Positions 22,240 to 32,584 of a DNA stretch of 64,000 nt are shown here, one piece after another. Source of the DNA: Oidiodendron maius Zn (Eukaryota; Ascomycota; Leotiomycetes; Myxotrichaceae); NCBI GenBank assembly GCA_000827325.1, contig KN832870.1, positions 5,952,001-6,016,000 on the forward strand, in the 5' to 3' direction. Numbering within the stretch: position 1 is the first letter of the stretch; every line of letters starts with the position of its first letter. Made by a program: the position numbers and the translations under genes. The notes under the pieces are model-generated. The model was not told where the DNA came from. It was given only the letters and a program-made list of their open reading frames with translations, and did not search any database.

Positions 22240-23660
22240 CTAGCAACTAAATCCCATAGTATTTTCCACATTTTGGCACTCATATTCCACAACTGGCACG
22301 CCATCTAGGACATACTTGGTTAAGGAAATATCCTCAATATCGATATTGGTGCAGGGAGAGGCACCGCTACATTGCATGTCCGCTATATATGAGGTTCCGA
22401 CATAGCCTTTAATATCCGTGAACTTAATATTCCGAATATTAAAAAGGGAGGAGTTACAGTCTCCTGCCACACCAGAAAAGGTGGTACACTGTGTGATATA
22501 GAAGACTCCCGTACTTGTCGTGTTATACATAGTAAAATCGGTAAACGTCAAGTTACTTGCGTCTGTTTAGAAAATTAGTTGCCCTTCTTAATATAGATGA
22601 CCTTGAGCAAATACGCACAACCCACACCTCCGCCGCCGCCATTTGGAGGATATCCTACTTGTTGGCCAGTCCATGTTTTGACGTAGGCTGCATACCGGGT
22701 GTTGTGACTTGTAATACCCGTCACGGTAACGTTCTCCACATACTCAAACTGGTCGTAATACTGTCCTATGCTGCCGATAGAGACCCCAAGGCCACGATAA
22801 AAGGTACTATCCTTGATGAGAATATTGGTGCTATTGGCCTTCAGTGAGATGCAATCATCTCCGTTGTCGACAATCCACCTATCAAACGTTATTGAGTCGC
22901 TGAATATTGTATCAGCGCCATCAGTGTTCCGTGCTGGAGAATGATCATCGGTGGTACTATTGACGTAGATATTGCTGAGAAGAACATTTTTGGAATGCAT
23001 GATTGCCATTGTCCTGTGGATAATTTAGGTTGTAAGTTGGCATACTTCAGCATGATGAACCTTACCACATCTGGCTCTGAACAAATCTTATACCGTCAAA
23101 GATAGAGTCTTTCGTATTCCATATCGTGATACCATGGGGTCGGCCAGGATAGTTAGATACGCCACCAACAAAGTCGTACCATGTCTGTCCGTTTCCGTCC
23201 AGGGTGCCATAACCGTGACCGCGGAAGGTTACGCGCTCCCCCCCGAAGAACCAAGCTGACGACTGGTTCTGATACCCAATCGGCAATGAGTTATTTAACC
23301 AATACGTGATATTTGTGCCCCACTTGTATGTTGATAAGAAATACAGTTAGTAAAAGGGCATCGGGCGCACTAAGAACTAACCAAGAGTGTTCCATGTAGG
23401 TCGATCTCGCAGTCCTGTAGCCCAGTGGTATTCATCACACTATTAATGTTGTATGTTTGATTTAGGAAGACCACGTTGCCGCCATTGCCACATTCTTTGA
23501 ATGCGTTGAGTATAGCAGGGGCGTCATCTTTGTCTTGAGCGTGCTGTCTCACGACACAAGTTTTGCGAGGGTGAGGACGAGGTAGGGATGAGGCAGAAGC
23601 ACAAAGCAGATTAGAATTAAGGAAAAGCAAAATTAAGAAAAAATTATTTGAGAGAAACAT
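22240..23660 (-). CDS. GH28 exo-acting pectinase (exopolygalacturonase/RgxB-like)
   Basis: Predicted secreted pectin-degrading enzyme of 417 residues. Exons: 23660-23382, 23322-23066, 23013-22619 and 22562-22240. The third intron (56 bp, GTGCGT donor, ACTAAT branch) restores the GGVGYASNLTF reading across two frames. The start at 23660 gives a signal peptide (FFLILLFLNSNLLCASA). The GH28 active-site motifs NTDGAD and NGDDCISLK are present. The third motif reads GLGVSIGSIGQY, without the usual GHG histidine, and the fourth reads YVKTWTGQQVGYPPNG in place of RIK. Those departures are known in the exo-acting rhamnogalacturonan/galacturonan branch of GH28, so it is probably active on pectin side regions and not an endo-polygalacturonase. 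A broken partial copy lies 1.1 kb upstream. Confidence 0.88.
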
Positions 23661-24690
23661 GATAACCCTTTTTTTCGAGCAATTGGCAGAGGCACTGGTT
23701 TCCGCGACGCGAGTTACTCTCCAGAAGTGCCAAAGCTCCTGTAAGATGAGGTCGGCCAACAATATCAAGTGACTCCTTTCCGACAGGTTATATGCAGCAC
23801 ATATTGTCGTTATTGCCTTTTATTGGCGCAAAATTTAAAGGATGGGCCATTTAGCAGGATGTTTTTAGGTTTTCTTGTCACGGCTAAACAAGCATCACAA
23901 CTCTGCAGACCTCGGTGCACCTTGAAGCGAAACTCGACCCCTCTTTGTAACAGGGTACGATTTAGTCTTTCCTTTTTGGAACGTGAGGCTTGTATCTAAT
24001 CTGCCGCCTATGCATGAAATTAAGCTGTACGAAAGTGCCTGTTTATGTTAACATTTGGATTCCCTACACCCCGCATTTCCTGTTGAATGGCGTTCGGTAT
24101 TCAATTCCCCGAATCAGCAGCACTAGTTTTACTCGCCTTTATTCACCCTATGCACCCCGAGGCACAATTGATTGGTGGCAAATAGCGTATGTGGGTGATC
24201 GGAGGAGCCGAAAATCCCTTCGCGTATTGAACGGACTGCTGGCGGCGCCTGACGGCATCAAAAGAGGGTACCGTCAAATAGCGACACTGCTGACGCGCCA
24301 AGAAAAGAAAACGAGGCGTCCACTGGAGGTTGAATGCTAAATTTGATCTGTATGTCAAATACAGCGACCATCTCGCCCCCAGAACTACTGGTTATGTTCG
24401 CCTATATGGCTCCGTCGGCAGCTCCGCGTGGGAGTCGTGTGATGACCTCCTGAACCTTTTTTTCTTTTTTTTGCTGCTGAAAAGCCTAGTTCGATCCGAC
24501 AGTGAGTAAACCTGCTCTGGTTTAACCCATCGAGTGGTCAGAGAAGATATAGACAAGTCCCATGAACCTTGAAGCGCATGTTGATGTACTCGATATGGAG
24601 CTGACGACTTGAATTGCTACTACAGTGGGAGAAGACTATTAAATACCTAAGTAGTATCAAATGTACTGTATGCCTGCGTACATTAAGTCC
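23661..24690. other. GH28 upstream region and spacer
   Basis: Promoter side of the GH28 gene; no supported gene. A T-rich tract (TTTTTTTCTTTTTTTTG) lies at about 24457-24473. The end of this stretch (from about 24570) belongs to a repeat that recurs at 36.3 kb. Confidence 0.4.
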
Positions 24691-24700
24691 TTCGGCACTC
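24570..24700 (+). repeat. Dispersed repeat, copy 1
   Basis: The stretch starting GATATGGAG at 24592 through about 24700 is a diverged copy of 36308-36410. Both share GATATGGAG(C/T)TGACGACTTGAA, then ACAGT/GCAGT-GGAGAAG, and end in CATTAAGTCC or TACTGAGTCC. The family is unknown. Confidence 0.6.
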
Positions 24701-24978
24701 CAACAACGCAACTGTGGGCAGACCGTCACGTGCCGTAATTCTCCAGCACGAGTCCGCTCGACAACAGGGCCAAAGTTTAATATCTGCGAACTGAATATTC
24801 CGGATATTACAAGGCGAGGGCTTCCGGTCTCTTGCCACACTGATGTGGTACAGTCGTGTAATATAGAAGACGCCCGTCTCTGTGGTGTTATGTATTAAAA
24901 TCGGCGGAAGTCAAGTTGCATCCGTTTGGAAAACCAGTGACCTCTTCTTGATACTGATGACCTTGAGTAACTATACAC
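24700..24978 (-). pseudogene. Broken partial copy of the GH28 gene
   Basis: Positions about 24780-24978 match 22411-22613 of the intact GH28 gene in the same orientation with many substitutions. The shared blocks are GAACTGAATATTCC (24788), CTCTTGCCACAC, TAATATAGAAGACGCCCGT, TATTAAAATCGGCGGAAGTCAAG and GATGACCTTGAGTAA. The copy covers the start of exon 4, the third intron and the end of exon 3. Weaker similarity may begin near 24690. Stops and indels prevent translation. It is either the relic of a tandem duplication or an older paralogue that has mostly been lost. Confidence 0.7.
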
Positions 24979-25192
24979 ATGCCGAACGGTCTGTTTCCGT
25001 ATATATGATGCTTCTTGCGTTCTATCAATCACGTGATGTGGCACTCGGCAGGAAGTCCGACGTTCTTCCGTCATTCTGCATCTGACGGCAAGCGAGAAAC
25101 TTGGGAGCCTGAATCTTTTCGATGATACACTGAGATGACTGATACGGATTAGGATCATCATCCACTGATTATATGTGAAATCTCTCACGGCT

Positions 25193-27211
25193 ATGGAAAT
25201 CTCAAATATGCCTCCGCCATCGGCTGCCGCTGCTTTGCGGGATGCCTTTGGAGACAGGAAGCTGCCGGATATCACGCGGAAAATTACCGCATGCGTGGCA
25301 TGCCGCAAAACCAAGGCTAGATCCACTGTTATACAATGAAGTATCTAAAGGCTTATTTTATGGGTAGATTAAATGCCATATGAGCAACTCGAAGCCTCCC
25401 TGCGCCCGCTGCAAGACACGGGGGCTTCCTTGTACCGTTAATAAAAGCATACAAGCTCTGTTGGAGAGTGATTTAGAGTCTGTTAGTTATCCCCCGCAGG
25501 CGCCTTGCTCTAATAAATATGATATAGCTGGAAAGAATCCATGGAACGGAGGGTTGAACAGATCGAATTGTCCCTTAATTGGAACACGAATCATAATGTC
25601 GGACCCTCTTCTACCGGCGTAAACTCCTTGGGGCCACCAGTATCGAAAGGCCCAAACAGTAGTGGGACACAGGGTGAACTCAGGATGACATCATCGGACA
25701 CGCTGCCACGCACCTTTAGTGCTATCACTTTGAATCTCTCTTGCAACTTGGGGGCTTTCCCTTCATCCTCTCTCGAAAACTTCACACCTGAGCAACCTGG
25801 ATATGTGCCTAATCTGAATTCGAGCGGATTCATTTCGCAAGAATGCGCGGAATGCTTCCAGTTTTTCCATGAAAAGTTAAATCCGTACCTTCATTATATT
25901 TTACCCGGAAAAGACTCGTTGGCCGTCGTGCGGTCGAGATCTTCTCTTCTTACCACTGCTATCTGCACCACAGCAGCACTTTGTTCCGGTTCTCCGAATT
26001 ACCACAATTATCTTGATGCCTTCCGTCGTGAGGTCTCTAGCAAATTATTTTCTACTCACTACACTTTTGACGACATCCGGGCTCTTTGCATTGGTGCTTT
26101 CTGGCTGAATGATATATCATCCGCTCTTAACTCATTAGGTACGTGATTGATAGCTCTTACAACCAAATCTTATGACTGAAAATTATCTGAACACGTAACA
26201 GCTGTCCGCATTGCTGCAGAGTTAAATCTCCACAGGTGCATAACAAAGATGCCACACAATAAGATGGAATGTTATGAGCGTACCCGTCTCTATTTCCTCG
26301 TATATATATGCGATCATCACTGCTCTCTTAGTCATGGAAGGCCGCCGCTGACCCGTGAATTCTACTCTTTGAAGGCTCCCCGAGCGTTTCTGAAAGGTGG
26401 ATGCTCAACACACCATGATTTGGCACTTATCAGCCACGTGGAGCTGTGTTCAATTACCAGCCGGGTATTTGATACCTTTGGAGCCGATATCCAAAGTTCT
26501 TCCGTGGGGGATAAATCGGCAGAGCTCGGACATCTCAGTAGTGCATATGATCGATGGCGCCAGGAATGGATTGGGGTTCTTACCATCCGAAATGTACCGA
26601 ACACCTTCGCTCGCCACATGTTTGACCTCTACTACCACTCAGCTAAACTATACTTATTTTCCCACGTATTCCGAGGCCCTGCCCAGCAGGATGACATGGA
26701 ATCAATCACTACCAATGGTATGGATCGCGTTGCCCAGCATGCCATAGAGAACGCGCTGTCTGTTATTCGATGCATTTCGGATGGAAATGAAAACCAAGTC
26801 TGGCTGGTGGGCAATTTGCCCTGTTATTTTGGAACTGTGACAGCCTTTGCAGCAGTTCTCCTTCTCCGCGCATCATGGCAGGCACAATACCTCCTTAGAG
26901 TAGAAAAAGAGAATATTTTTAAGAGTCTACAGCGATTGACAGAGTTGATACGGGAATCGCGGATCGTTATCCATTCCACGCATCCACTCCTCAGCATTGC
27001 AAACAGCTTAGAGATCGCTATAGAAGATAGGCATTCGTCAAATTGCGATAATATAAACGGTATCGAAAGCGACAACCCCATTGACTCCTTGATAGACTTT
27101 GATATCTTCATAGAGGATCTATTTGGCCCGGAGCTCTTGGATAACAATAACGAAAGGTTGTCGTTATCTGGCCTGATTGGGTCGGAATCACCCAGCTTCG
27201 CGAATATCTAA
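25193..27211 (+). CDS. Zn2Cys6 transcription factor with fungal-specific domain
   Basis: Predicted regulator. Exon 1 (25193-25315) ends ITACVACRKTK; exon 2 begins at 25368 with IKCHMSNSKPPCARCKTRGLPC, completing a canonical Zn2Cys6 cluster. The intron between (25316-25367) has a GC donor (AAG|GCTAGA) and TAG acceptor. A normal GT donor 12 bases later would also keep frame but would add four residues inside the cluster. The exon 2/3 junction near 25469-25535 is uncertain: the conserved KESMERRVEQIE coiled segment is in another frame. One splice, 25469-25535, connects them. A last intron, 26139-26201 (GTACGT...AACAG), is clear and joins SALNSL to AVRIAAELNLHR. The middle-homology region contains YICDHHCSLSHGRPPLTREF, as in the fungal-specific transcription factor domain. 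It is tail-to-tail with the phosphonoacetate hydrolase gene. Confidence 0.8.
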
Positions 27212-27342
27212 AGGGATATGTATTTAAATCATAGCAGGAACAGCATTTATGAACTAACTAGGGTCTAAAATGACACTCTCTGCTCACAGGTCAATTGATC
27301 GCAATAGACAATTGTACATTGGATCACACCTATGGGCAGTCC

Positions 27343-28599
27343 TCAGTAATTGAGAGCAATATCAAACGCATCGAAATTTCTCCAAGTCCTGACTGCATTA
27401 TATCCCTTGATCTCCACAGGACCAGATCTCAATAACGGGATTGCCTGCTCTGAAAGACCCCCATGCGATCGCAGTCGGAACCCCTGCAGCTGGGACAGAT
27501 CATGCTCCGCTTGACAGGCGCCAATCGCTGCATTCTTTTTGGCAATCACAACTAGATCTCCTTCGCGATCTGCGGGCATTTGAAATATAGCGGCAGCATC
27601 AGCTCCAATGTAAGCAGCTTCAACCTGGGGCAATTTTCGACAGAATTCCACAATGTCAACCACGTTCGCATCTGATTTCTTGGTAAGATAGACTCGCACA
27701 AACCCACCTAAGGCACCGTGATGCCGAACAAACGGATCCACAATAGGGCAGATGACCCGGGGTCCGCTGTTTGGCCACTTTGATACCAGGACATCTTGCA
27801 GATATAAAACGTTGGGTTTGCCCTCATCTGTGCTTTTGTCGCTCATGCCATGATCGCCAGTCACTGCAACAACTGCACCGAGCTCGACGAACTTTCTGAG
27901 CCGAGTATCGATTTGTTGCAGGAATTTGTCCGCTTCAAGAGATCGAGGAGCATACTTGTGCTGGATATAATCTGACAGGGTCAGATAGAAAAGATCAGCG
28001 CGATCTTCTTTCAGTAGCTGAAGCCCCGCATCTAGAACGTAGAGAGACAGCTCTCCAGAATATTGGGAAGGACCAGGCTGCCCCAGCCATTGCTCAACAT
28101 CATGGATGCCGTGTTCAGACTCAGTGCAGTCTTTCACACACTGTGATGAAAAGCAAATCGACCCTTTAGAAGGTGACAATCCATGATTGATGATCTTTCG
28201 GAGCTTATCCTTCCCGGTGATGGCTGCCACTCTAACTCCGCGATTTGCCATTTGCTCAAGAATCGTAGATCCACGCATTAGTGAGTCGTCGAGGACCATG
28301 TGCTCCTGTCCAGTGACCGTGTCCAGGTAATAATTGCCGGAGATTCCATGGCTCTCAGTCGGAGCACCCGTGATGATTGAAAGGTTGTTGGGATTTGTCA
28401 GAGATGGCATGGCACATTTAGCTGTTGCATGGAATCCTGTCTGAACGAAGGACGCCATGGTGGGCAAGATACCATCCTCGATCCCAGCTTCGAGATATGA
28501 GGGATCAAAACCGTCGATACACACAACCACTGTGGGATGGCGCGGCAGTCGGTACTCCCTGTCGTGAAGCTTAACTGTCGATTGATCAAGATGCGTCAT
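27343..28599 (-). CDS. phnA: Phosphonoacetate hydrolase, bacterial PhnA type
   Basis: Predicted zinc enzyme of 418 residues that cleaves the carbon-phosphorus bond of phosphonoacetate to acetate and phosphate. It belongs to the alkaline phosphatase/nucleotide pyrophosphatase superfamily. The metal and nucleophile residues expected for the family are all present: Asp29 (VCIDGFD), nucleophile Thr68 (PSLTNPNN), Asp210 and His214 (SDYIQHKYAP), Asp249 and His250 (TGDHGM) and His379 (RSHGG). The longer frame starts at 28779, but the ATG at 28599 gives the family's normal length and start. There is no intron and no signal peptide, so it is likely cytosolic. The intronless structure and close match to bacterial PhnA suggest an origin by transfer from bacteria. 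Use of phosphonates as phosphorus source is inferred. The neighbouring regulator ends 132 bases away, tail-to-tail. Confidence 0.85.
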   Translation of the reverse strand: MTHLDQSTVKLHDREYRLPRHPTVVVCIDGFDPSYLEAGIEDGILPTMASFVQTGFHATAKCAMPSLTNPNNLSIITGAPTESHGISGNYYLDTVTGQEHMVLDDSLMRGSTILEQMANRGVRVAAITGKDKLRKIINHGLSPSKGSICFSSQCVKDCTESEHGIHDVEQWLGQPGPSQYSGELSLYVLDAGLQLLKEDRADLFYLTLSDYIQHKYAPRSLEADKFLQQIDTRLRKFVELGAVVAVTGDHGMSDKSTDEGKPNVLYLQDVLVSKWPNSGPRVICPIVDPFVRHHGALGGFVRVYLTKKSDANVVDIVEFCRKLPQVEAAYIGADAAAIFQMPADREGDLVVIAKKNAAIGACQAEHDLSQLQGFRLRSHGGLSEQAIPLLRSGPVEIKGYNAVRTWRNFDAFDIALNY

Positions 28600-30632
28600 A
28601 TTTGATGGTATATTCTTGTAAAGTACGGGATATGTATTGGAGAAAATTAACAGACATAGAACCTCCTTATTTATAGTATGCCTCCATTCAACAACGTCTT
28701 CTATGCAACATACCGAGGTTCGGCAAGAACACCGAGCCACCATAATATGCAACTGGATCTTGCTTACGTTTGACTGCATATCAATTTTACAGTATGTATT
28801 TTTGACCTACGTCAGATTGGGCGTTGAGGGGTGGGCGCAGGCTTTGGCGGTCTTGGGGGCGTCCACGGCAGGATGTCCGAAAGCCACGGCCCGAATATCC
28901 TGTGACGTGACATTATAGGCAGCAATTGAGGCTGGAAAAAATAATGACCTCCGAAATAAATAACTTCTGCCTTATATTATATTCTTCTTTGCGAAGTGAA
29001 TATCCTATAGAACTAAGAACGCGCTGCCCTCGCCATTGGAAATTTCGCCGCGTAATTTGGAATTCTGTCTGCTAATCTGTTTTCCTTAGCCTTCCAAACC
29101 GGCCCCAAATTTCACGTCTAGTGGATCGTGTTACGAACTAAATGGACTTGCGATGCTATCATACAAGCGGTTGACCAAACTTACAGTTTAGGCAGAGGCA
29201 TAAATCCAAGAAAACTCCCCGTTTCCATTGTCATATGTCTGGCGGCGTCAAACAGCTCTGAAGTCCTTGAAATAGTAGCGGAATAACCCACATCTCAACC
29301 GTAGTAATGAATTCTGAAGTAATATCTTACAATCTATCAGTAGATCGTATAATTAGCAGATAAAAGTGTAGTCTTCAAATTAATCTGAGTAGTTTATTTA
29401 TTTATTATTCATACTCCGCTGTAGCCTATTGCCGTGGTATTTCTATAGAATAACTTCCTATATTCAAAGACTGGCCTTTGAAATACAGGCAAAAATCAGG
29501 GCGGCTAGGTAAACTTGTTCAGTTGCAACCCTAACCAAACTTCTTTCTTCTCCCCAGGTACCATGTTCTAACCCCTTTCCGGCTTGCCAAGTCCTTCTTG
29601 GATGTTCATCGGCATGGTATCTTCGCATGGACTAGTCGCGGTGATAGGGCCCTACTTGTCGTAGTTGGCGCTATATAATCACGTAACTTCGATTGTCTCT
29701 TGGTACTACTATAGGCTCACTGTATAGGAAGTAGGACTTTGCCCGATTATTGGTTGGGATACCACTACTATGTTATCTGGGAGCAGAATCTAGTGGCCAA
29801 GGTTCTGGGTTAGGCAAAGACCACTACTGCGATAACCGGAAGTAGAATCCCGGTACAAGCTACGACCTAGGTTGGATGAAGGCCTAGGTATTATACAAAC
29901 TAGCTGGTCATTTTCTAGACATGGTCAGAAGAGGAGCCTAAATCTAGATTCGCGCCAACACCCTCACGTACTTCATATATCAACGAGGGTGACTCGTTAG
30001 TTGTGACAAGATTCAGGGCCTTGGCGACGACCACCATGCCATCTAAGCATCTCAATAGTTTAGCTTTGGTTGCAATATTAATACCCCTTCTTCTCTGTGA
30101 GATCTTTATCTAAGTAAATATACTAGGTAAAGAGTTCTATAGTTCAAGAATAAATTAATAAATTAATACTTGATTTTTAACTATCTCTCAAACCATAAAA
30201 TTTCTTGTGCGGAGGTTCAGGTTAATGCGCAGGTTGTAGTTGGATATCAAGGTGAAACTCAGTTATATTGACTATAGGCTTTCGGTATAGCAGAATGCCG
30301 AAAGCAGTAGGTAAAGAGAGTGATACAGAGACAACTAACTAAGCATAGCTATACTGGAGTAAAGGCCCCTTTATATAGACTTATTCAACCTCTTATTGAC
30401 TCACATGAATCCTCTGAATCCTGGATCCTAAAGGATATCCTGAATCCTAAGGGATGTGTCATGCGAGCTTGAGGCCCTGATCAATAAAATTTAGCAGGAA
30501 TTATTTTACACCAGATATTAAGTAATATTCACCCTAGTATAGCAGAGGACAGTAGGACTAATTCTAATCATAATTTATATAATAAATACGCCTTGACTTT
30601 AAAGAATTGACGTCTAGTCTATCTTTACAACT
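28600..30632. other. 2 kb AT-rich gene desert
   Basis: No gene is seen. An imperfect tandem duplication of about 53 bp lies at 29753-29860; both units contain ACCACTACT, AGCAGAATC or AGTAGAATC, and end GGTACAA or GGCCAA. A small inverted pair, CTTTCGGTATAGCAGAATGCCGAAAG, lies at about 30279-30304. The DNA from about 29930 to 30600 has the texture of an old repeat end but no recognisable transposon protein. Confidence 0.4.
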
Positions 30633-31795
30633 CTACTTGATACTATTTTCTCGCGAAATAGTTCCATTAGTATGCCATAGGTCGTCCATTGCTAATCCCT
30701 CCTCGCTATCCGGTTTCCTATTTACCATCTTATTCTCTCGATCAGCATATTCACTCCCTCCTGCATTTCTGATGTAAGGGTTTCCCTTTGAGCGATAATT
30801 ATAAGGTCGCTCGCCTTTGAACCACATTTTGAACAATGGCTTCCAAGTAACCATTGATGTTGCAATGAGGCCTAAACCAAGTTCAACTAATCCCAAAATT
30901 GCCACTGGCGTTGTCGCTGCTAAGAAATCACTCGTGCTAAGTAATGTTACGAGGTAAGGAATCCTGATGATGGTTGATAGACATGATCTATGATTTAGTT
31001 AGTTCATAACAGGAAAAGAATAAAGAGTATGTAGTCAATAAACCCATACATTGATCCAAGAGCTAGAATTCCTGCAACACTGATTTTGGTCCTAAGCCCA
31101 AGTTGTAGATTTCGCACAAGAAAAATCGGGAGAATTCCCAGCACAATATCTCCCGCCGTATTTAACGCTGCTGCTGCATACGATAAATTGGTGAGAGTTT
31201 TCCGACTTATACAGGATCCTGTCTGGCCCTCGAATTGGCGCCAGAAGTGACCGACCGGAAGACACTGAAAGATACAGATGAATAGGTAGATAAAGTTGAA
31301 TAGCGTGATGATGGCCAAAACAACGTATATAGTCCAACTGTAGATCCGAGCACTACCGACACGAAGCAAGAAGAGACCGAATGTCCATTTGACTAACACG
31401 GTGCATACTATATACGGAAGAGAGGCGGCCCACCACCACTAGAATGGTTAGTTGTATTATAAAACACAAGAGAAAGACTACCTTCAAAGCTTCTACTGCA
31501 TTATACAGAACAAGGTTTGGATTGGCTTCCTCCCCAAGAAACTGGAGACCAGCAAACACAAATGCAGAATGGATAGTGAAGACTGCCTAATTTCGGCCGT
31601 TATTAGCTGATGAAAATATCAGACTCCTGAACGTGGAGAACTTGCTAAAGTTGCAACTGCGAGCCAGTCGTCAGAGCCAAAAGCTTTAATCAGCCTCGTT
31701 CTCACATATACTCGAAGTGACACAGTCACCCAAGAGAGTGCCAGCATTGCTGCAGCGACGCTTCGTACAACAGCAGGAGTGTGATCGCCTGCCAT
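30633..31795 (-). CDS. Pth11-type seven-helix membrane receptor without CFEM
   Basis: Predicted membrane receptor of 332 residues. Exons: 31795-31642, 31582-31482, 31438-31050 and 30987-30633, with 43-62 bp introns. The start ATG at 31795 gives MAGDHTPAVVRSVAAAML. Helix 1 is followed by RVYVRTRLIKAFGSDDWLAVA, and later CIFQCLPVGHFWRQFEG and GDIVLGILPIFLVRNLQ, the hallmarks of the fungal rhodopsin (SAT4/Pth11-like) domain. The last exon carries helix 7 (ATTPVAILGLVELGLGLIATSM) and a polar tail. It lacks the signal peptide and CFEM domain of the receptor at 9.7 kb. The exon 1/2 junction is the least certain: an alternative acceptor 4 bases earlier is possible with a different donor. The ligand is unknown. 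Confidence 0.85.
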
Positions 31796-32584
31796 ACTTC
31801 GATCATTTCTCCCTGTTGGTGATCACAGTGGGGGCACAGCGGATCCGTATGCATAAATATGCTTCCTGCCAGGAGGGATACATTGACTTCCCAACACAAT
31901 TTCCCTTCAGACGCCGCTGCCCGTGTGGTCGGGCCCAAAATGTCGCCACTAGCGTGTGTGGCGGACCCTTGACTCCGATTAGTATCGATACCCGATAGAC
32001 GCTTTGACCTCAGCGTGGGATGCTTTGACCCTGTGTAGCGCTTTGACTCTGCGTGGTCGAGCTGAACTTTCGGATTTCGGAAGGAATACGAAACACGGGC
32101 TGGGAAGGCTCGGAGTAAAGTTGCTTATGTTAAGATAGTGTAAGACGGCGATTTACGAGTTTTGCAAGTAAATGCACTGTTCATGGACTAGGAAAATATC
32201 TGATGCCTAGTCTACAGTCGGATCAATGAGAGAAATGAGAATGTCATTTGATTCAATTTTGTCATATTCTTAGCAGATCTATCCTTTTAGTGGGAGGCAT
32301 ATCGTTAGGTCCTTAACAAAAATTTCTGTTGCATCCACATCAAGGTATACACTTAATTTGTTTCCCACAATGAGGTTTCGTACTTGATTGTGGCCACTCT
32401 AATAGACTTTTTGGCTGCATATCTAAGAGCTAGCTATTGTATGATTATTTGGATAGTTTTGACGGACTGATGATATTGTTGCGCCATTCGTAAATGAAAT
32501 AGTGGAAGTGCAGAATGCAGCCATCCAGCACACAATACTTGCTCAAGAGTAGACAATAGAACTGGTCGCAGAGCAGAATCAAAT
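31796..32584. other. Intergenic region with a 20 bp triplicated motif
   Basis: No gene is seen. Positions about 32000-32057 hold three imperfect copies of GCTTTGACyCTGCGTGG, spaced 18-21 bases apart. The remainder is AT-rich upstream DNA of the receptor gene and 3' flank of the peroxygenase gene. Confidence 0.45.

Noticed and set aside
28600-28779. Longer N-terminus for the phosphonoacetate hydrolase
   Set aside because: The extension is unlike any PhnA, and the start at 28599 puts the catalytic residues at the usual positions.
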